Shown here: positions 60,062 to 64,000 of the stretch, piece by piece
How the letters are laid out: every line of letters begins with the position of its first letter
How positions within the stretch are numbered: the first letter of the stretch is position 1
Assembly: GCA_017745075.1 (NCBI GenBank)
Contig: JAGIAD010000014.1
Location: 62,001 to 126,000, forward strand
Direction of reading: 5' to 3'
DNA from: Sphingobacteriaceae bacterium
GTDB lineage: Bacteria > Bacteroidota > Bacteroidia > Sphingobacteriales > Sphingobacteriaceae
DNA: 64,000 nt
Made by a program: the position numbers and the translations under genes
The notes under the pieces: generated by a model
Seen by the model: the letters and a program-made list of their open reading frames with translations, nothing else
Database searches by the model: none
Told to the model about the DNA's origin: nothing

Positions 60062-61081
60062 ATGACTGCTGCCGAAATTATTAAAGATATTAAAGCCAGA
60101 AAATTCAAACCTGTGTATTTGCTGCACGGCGAAGAATCATACTATATCGATCAGGTAACCGATTACATCGAAGATAAGTTGTTGAGTGATGCCGAAAAAG
60201 GCTTCAACCAGACGGTTTTATATGGCAAAGATACCGATATGGCAACGGTTTTGGGTGCTGCCAAGCGTTACCCAATGATGTCTGATTACCAGGTGGTGAT
60301 TGTTAAAGAAGCACAGGATTTAAAATGGGGAAAGGAAGACAGTTCGAAAGAAGGCGAATTTGTACTCAACTATTTCGAAAAACCTTTACCCAGCACCATT
60401 TTGGTACTCGCCTACAAGTATGCCAATTTCGATAAGCGTAAGAAGGTTTACAAAGCCATTAGCAAAAGCGGGTTAATTTTTCAGTCAGATCCGGTGCGCG
60501 ATTACAAACTGGTGCCCTGGATAGAAGAATTTATTAAAGAAAAAGGTTATAAAATTGATCAGCAGGCATCAGCTCTGATGGCGGAGTATCTGGGTACTGA
60601 TTTATCCAAAATCGCCAACGAGATCGAAAAACTGATGCTCAATGTTCCGAAAGAGGTAACCATTAATGCCGATCTGGTTCAGAAAAACATCGGTATCAGT
60701 AAAGAATATAACGTTTTCGAGCTGCAGAAAGCACTGGCCGTCCGCGATGTACTAAAATGTAATAAAATTATCAATTACTTTGCCAGCAATCCGAAGGCTA
60801 ATCCAACAGTAATGGTTTTGGCTAATTTAGGTGGTTATTTTACTAAACTTCTCAAATACCATTATATCCCCAATAAGGCCGATGCCGCTTCAGCACTGGG
60901 CGTGCCTCCGTTCTTTATCAAAGATTATGAGGTAGCGGCAAGAAATTACAACACCGGAAAAGTTTTCCAGGTAATTGGTTTACTTCGCGAATATGATTTA
61001 AAAAGTAAAGGATTGGACAGCACCGGCAATGTTGATGATGGAGAGCTCTTAAAAGAACTTGTTTTCAAGATCGTTCACTAA
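60062..61081 (+). CDS. holA: DNA polymerase III subunit delta
   Basis: The wrench subunit of the clamp loader that opens the sliding clamp. The 339 residues show the HolA pattern: KFKPVYLLHGEESYYIDQVTDYIE, the clamp-binding region TVLYGKDTD..MATVLGAAKRYPMMSDYQVVIVKEA, MAEYLGTDLSKIANEIEKLML and a C-terminal collar domain. Normal length. ATG 60062 chosen. The 258 bases upstream contain runs of CTAACATCTCA-type low-complexity repeats. Confidence 0.92.
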   Translation: MTAAEIIKDIKARKFKPVYLLHGEESYYIDQVTDYIEDKLLSDAEKGFNQTVLYGKDTDMATVLGAAKRYPMMSDYQVVIVKEAQDLKWGKEDSSKEGEFVLNYFEKPLPSTILVLAYKYANFDKRKKVYKAISKSGLIFQSDPVRDYKLVPWIEEFIKEKGYKIDQQASALMAEYLGTDLSKIANEIEKLMLNVPKEVTINADLVQKNIGISKEYNVFELQKALAVRDVLKCNKIINYFASNPKANPTVMVLANLGGYFTKLLKYHYIPNKADAASALGVPPFFIKDYEVAARNYNTGKVFQVIGLLREYDLKSKGLDSTGNVDDGELLKELVFKIVH

Positions 61082-61211
61082 TTTTTTCTGGCTACGATTT
61101 TATTATCCATCAAACGTTTGCGTAAATTTTAGGAGTTTTTTTGTGATTTAATATCATTATTTTAGAAATCAATACCTCATCAACAGGTGTTACCCATTTC
61201 TAAACAAACAA

Positions 61212-63470
61212 ATGAAAACTAAAATTACTATCGTTTTATTACTCCTGTGCTTTTCTGTCAGCAGTTTTGCACAATCCTTAAAACCCTACAATCTTTCCTT
61301 TCCAAAACTCGCTAACAGGTGGGATGAAGCCATGCCCCTGGGTAATGGTATGTTAGGTGTTTTAATCTGGGAAAAGAACAATAAACTCCGCCTTTCATTA
61401 GATCGTGCCGACCTATGGGATGAACGTAAAGCATTGGATATCAAAAAGCTTAATTTTAAGTGGGTAGAAGAGCAGGTTCACCAAAATAATTATGGCGCTG
61501 TTCAGAAACTTGGCGATGAACCTTACGATAGCAGTCCGTACCCAACCAAACTACCGGCTGCAGCAATGGAATTTGATATGGCTAAGCTAGGTAAAGTATT
61601 ATCGAACGAATTGGATATAGAAACGGCCTTAAATACGGTAAAATTCGAAAATGGTACTGTTTTTAACTGTTATATCCATGCGGCTAAACAAGAAGGTTAT
61701 TTTAGCTTTAAAAACCTTAAATCTGCCGCAGTTTTACCGGCTTTAATTGTACATAATTATGCAAATGGACAAATTGAAAAGGGAGACAACAGTCATGCAG
61801 GAGAAGGTTTACAGAAACTGGGCTACCAAAAGGGAACCGTTACCCATACTGCAAATAGCATCCGTTATCATCAGCCTACTTATCAGGGACATTATTATGA
61901 AGTGTTGGTGCAATGGAGAAAGCTGCCGGATGGAAATATAATCGGTTCATGGACCATCAGCAATGATCGGGTGGCCACATTAGCGCTTATTTCTGCAACA
62001 GCAAAGGAGCCCACGGGTTGGGATACACATGTTAAATGGTGGAAAGATTTTTGGAGTAAATCGAATATTTCGGTTCCGGATCAGCTCATCCAAAAACAAT
62101 ACTATCTAGAAATGTACAAGTTAGGGTGTGTAGCCAGAAAAGGCGCACCAGCCATTACCCTACAGGCGGTTTGGACCGCAGATAATGGTAGTTTGCCCCC
62201 ATGGAAAGGCGATTTTCATAACGATTTAAACACCCAGTTGAGTTATTGGCCAACTTATACTGCCAACCACCTGGCAGAGGGGGCTACTTTTACCGATTGG
62301 TTATGGAATATCAGAGAAAAGAACCTTGATTATACCAGGCAATATTTTGGTGTTAACGGCTTAAATGTGCCAGGTGTGGTTACTTTAAATGGCGATCCGA
62401 TGGGCGGATGGATCCAGTATTCGCTTTCGCCAACTGTAAGCGCATGGACCTCGCAACATTTTTATTGGCAGTGGAAATATAGCATGGATAAAAGGTTTCT
62501 TAAAACCAGGGCTTATCCATACATCTGCGAAGCAGCAACCTATCTGGAGAATATCACAAGATTGAAAGATGGCAAACGTTCACTGCCTTTAAGCTCTAGC
62601 CCTGAGTATAACGATAACAGCATAAAAGCTTGGTTTTTAAACTGGACTAACTATGATTTGTCGTTAGCTAAGTTTCTATTTAAAGCTGCAGCCGAAGTAA
62701 GCATGGCAAAGGGTAAAATAGACGAAAGTAAACATTGGGCAGAAGTACTAGAGCAATTACCTGATTATGAAATAAATGAAACTGGTTTGACCATTGCACC
62801 TGGATCTAATTTAACGGGCTCCCATAGGCATTTTTCGCAATATATGGCTATTTACCCACTCGATTTATTAGATGTTAACCATGAAAAAGATAAAACCATT
62901 ATTGATAATTCATTAAAACATATAGAAGAAATGGGTACAAGGGCCTGGTGTGGTTACTCCTTTAGCTGGATGGCTTCTATGTATGCAAGGGCTTACCAGG
63001 CCGATAAAGCAGTGAAACAATTGGAAATTTTTGCTTCAAATTTCTGCTCGCCAAATAGTTTTCATTTAAATGGCGATCAGAAAGGAGGGCAGTATTCGGG
63101 CTTTACCTACCGTCCGTTTACCTTAGAGGGCAATTTCGCCTTTGCACAAGGCGTACAGGAACTTTTATTGCAGAGCAGAAGTGGTTACATACAGGCATTC
63201 CCGGCTGTACCACAACGCTGGAAAGATGTTACTTTTAATAATCTGCGCGCCCAAGGCGCTTTCCTGGTAAGCGGAAATAAAGAAAATGGTGTGCCGACAA
63301 AGGTAAAAGTATATGCCGAAAAAGAGGGTTTGCTTAGAATTAAACTGCCTTTTAAAACCTATGTAGTGAGAGATTTACCGACTGAAAGTGTAAAAATGGG
63401 CGATGATGGAATTGTTGAAGTAAAACTGAAAGCAAAGCAGGCCGTGACTTTTGAAAATGGTTACGAGTAG
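61212..63470 (+). CDS. GH95-like secreted glycoside hydrolase
   Basis: 752 residues with a signal peptide (FSVSSFAQS). The GH95 N-domain motif is RWDEAMPLGNGMLGVLIW; the (alpha/alpha)6 catalytic domain has HNDLNTQLSYWP, SSSPEYND and the end TLEGNFAFAQGVQELLLQSRSGYIQAFPAVPQRW. By recalled alignment to Bifidobacterium AfcA, E465 matches the general acid, N340 one of two catalytic Asn, the other Asn is D338, and the Asp of the DGNFG motif is E639. The changes suggest a substrate other than standard fucosides. Secreted or periplasmic. Confidence 0.82.
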   Translation: MKTKITIVLLLLCFSVSSFAQSLKPYNLSFPKLANRWDEAMPLGNGMLGVLIWEKNNKLRLSLDRADLWDERKALDIKKLNFKWVEEQVHQNNYGAVQKLGDEPYDSSPYPTKLPAAAMEFDMAKLGKVLSNELDIETALNTVKFENGTVFNCYIHAAKQEGYFSFKNLKSAAVLPALIVHNYANGQIEKGDNSHAGEGLQKLGYQKGTVTHTANSIRYHQPTYQGHYYEVLVQWRKLPDGNIIGSWTISNDRVATLALISATAKEPTGWDTHVKWWKDFWSKSNISVPDQLIQKQYYLEMYKLGCVARKGAPAITLQAVWTADNGSLPPWKGDFHNDLNTQLSYWPTYTANHLAEGATFTDWLWNIREKNLDYTRQYFGVNGLNVPGVVTLNGDPMGGWIQYSLSPTVSAWTSQHFYWQWKYSMDKRFLKTRAYPYICEAATYLENITRLKDGKRSLPLSSSPEYNDNSIKAWFLNWTNYDLSLAKFLFKAAAEVSMAKGKIDESKHWAEVLEQLPDYEINETGLTIAPGSNLTGSHRHFSQYMAIYPLDLLDVNHEKDKTIIDNSLKHIEEMGTRAWCGYSFSWMASMYARAYQADKAVKQLEIFASNFCSPNSFHLNGDQKGGQYSGFTYRPFTLEGNFAFAQGVQELLLQSRSGYIQAFPAVPQRWKDVTFNNLRAQGAFLVSGNKENGVPTKVKVYAEKEGLLRIKLPFKTYVVRDLPTESVKMGDDGIVEVKLKAKQAVTFENGYE

Positions 63471-63526
63471 TTTTAATTAAGATTTTACAATATAGGCTGA
63501 TCTTAAGATATTGAAGTACCCCCCAG

Positions 63527-63573
63527 GCCTGCCGAAGCAGCTGCTTAATGAATAGCAAGACGTTTCGGCAGGC
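63527..63573 (+). terminator. Hairpin downstream of the GH95-like gene
   Basis: GCCTGCCGAA (63527-63536) pairs with TTCGGCAGGC (63564-63573) around a 27-base loop. It may be a terminator or an interspersed palindrome; no long T-run follows. The rest of 63574-63888 shows no gene. Confidence 0.5.
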
Positions 63574-63888
63574 TATAGCCGTAAAATCCATCTCTAATCG
63601 TCCATTCGGAGTTAATTTATGGTATCAAATCGATAAGAGTGACAGGATAGAGATCTCTCTGGGAAATCGTCCATGTGAGAAGATTTTTCAGCCCGCTAAA
63701 CCGTCAGTATAGCTAGCAATAGAGATTGCTTTCCCTAAAGGTCGGAACATGCCGTTGTTCCTTATAATCACGACTTTCCCGTCTTAATGGATTGTTTTTT
63801 GTGCTACCGTTTGCATTTTTTATATAAGTTTTAATATTCTGGTAATTAGTATTTTACAATGCTTATGGATAATTGTTTTACCATATTT

Positions 63889-63919
63889 TTTGTAAACCGA
63901 TATGCTAATGATATATTTG
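63889..63919 (+). promoter_or_regulatory. Candidate promoter of the gene at the window end
   Basis: TTTG (63889-63892), a 19-base spacer and TATATTTG (63912-63919) match the Bacteroidota consensus. The ATG at 63965 is 46 bases downstream. Confidence 0.55.
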
Positions 63920-63964
63920 TTATGCAACCGATTGTTTTGTTGCGCCTTAACCAAATGAATAATT

Positions 63965-64000
63965 ATGATCTATAAACGAATGATGTGCTGCCTCATGCTA
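63965..64000 (+). CDS. Start of a gene cut by the window end
   Basis: Twelve codons (MIYKRMMCCLML) with a basic then hydrophobic beginning, like a signal peptide. Too short to identify; an exported protein such as a TonB-dependent receptor would suit the promoter with long leader and the neighbouring glycoside hydrolase, but this is a guess. Confidence 0.4.
   Translation, partial: MIYKRMMCCLML

Overview
The window looks like chromosomal DNA of a Bacteroidota bacterium of the family Sphingobacteriaceae, most likely Pedobacter or a close relative. Reasons: low GC; promoters of the Bacteroidota type (TTTG, about 18-19 bases, TAnnTTTG) rather than sigma70 type; almost no Shine-Dalgarno sites; lipoproteins with short Cys lipoboxes; family-typical genes (DUF4294, DUF6588, NamZ/DUF1343, BshB1, secreted GH29 and GH95-like enzymes, 3-keto-glycoside genes); and many palindromic interspersed repeats. 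The genus is inference. No tRNA, rRNA or CRISPR array was seen.

Layout. 0-9 kb: a RelE/ParE-type toxin-antitoxin pair, purA, a Fur-family regulator and a RelA/SpoT stringent-response enzyme on the minus strand, then DUF4294, glutathione peroxidase and the bacillithiol deacetylase BshB1 on the plus strand, a LEA-like repeat protein and an acyl-CoA dehydrogenase. 9-11 kb: a repeat-rich island holding an IS110-family element whose ends, target and probable bridge RNA can be read directly, because an uninterrupted copy of the target repeat lies 270 bp downstream. 11-26 kb: lysine 6-aminotransferase, a secreted chorismate mutase, an ene-reductase/AraC pair, a ricin-lectin/metalloprotease lipoprotein, an SDR/HxlR pair, a GH29 fucosidase, an SGNH hydrolase, an ACC deaminase-like enzyme, an RluA-family pseudouridine synthase and a class IV aminotransferase. 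26-27 kb: a second repeat island with two 130-bp repeats flanking a YbbR-like gene fragment. 27-53 kb: mostly housekeeping and envelope genes (fmt, topoisomerase IB, a PAS histidine kinase, NamZ, a FtsX/LolE-type permease, truA, a DUF4143 ATPase behind a tandem palindromic operator, mazG, PerM-type permease, mnmD, M13 peptidase, a His-rich metal ATPase, valS). 54-58.5 kb: a secreted Gfo/Idh/MocA - DUF1080 - Gfo/Idh/MocA cluster that fits oxidative cleavage of glycosides through 3-keto intermediates. 59-64 kb: an HsdR-N nuclease-like protein, holA, a GH95-like enzyme and the first codons of a gene running off the end.

The most notable observation is the IS110 element. Its 5' non-coding region folds into a hairpin whose two internal-loop strands match the left (6 nt) and right (9 nt) halves of the very site where it sits. 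The second theme is several families of structured intergenic repeats, some with paired base changes that keep their stems. Several genes also carry changes at expected catalytic positions: an SDR without its tyrosine, a GH95-like enzyme with altered active-site residues, and a transposase lacking the fourth DEDD acid.
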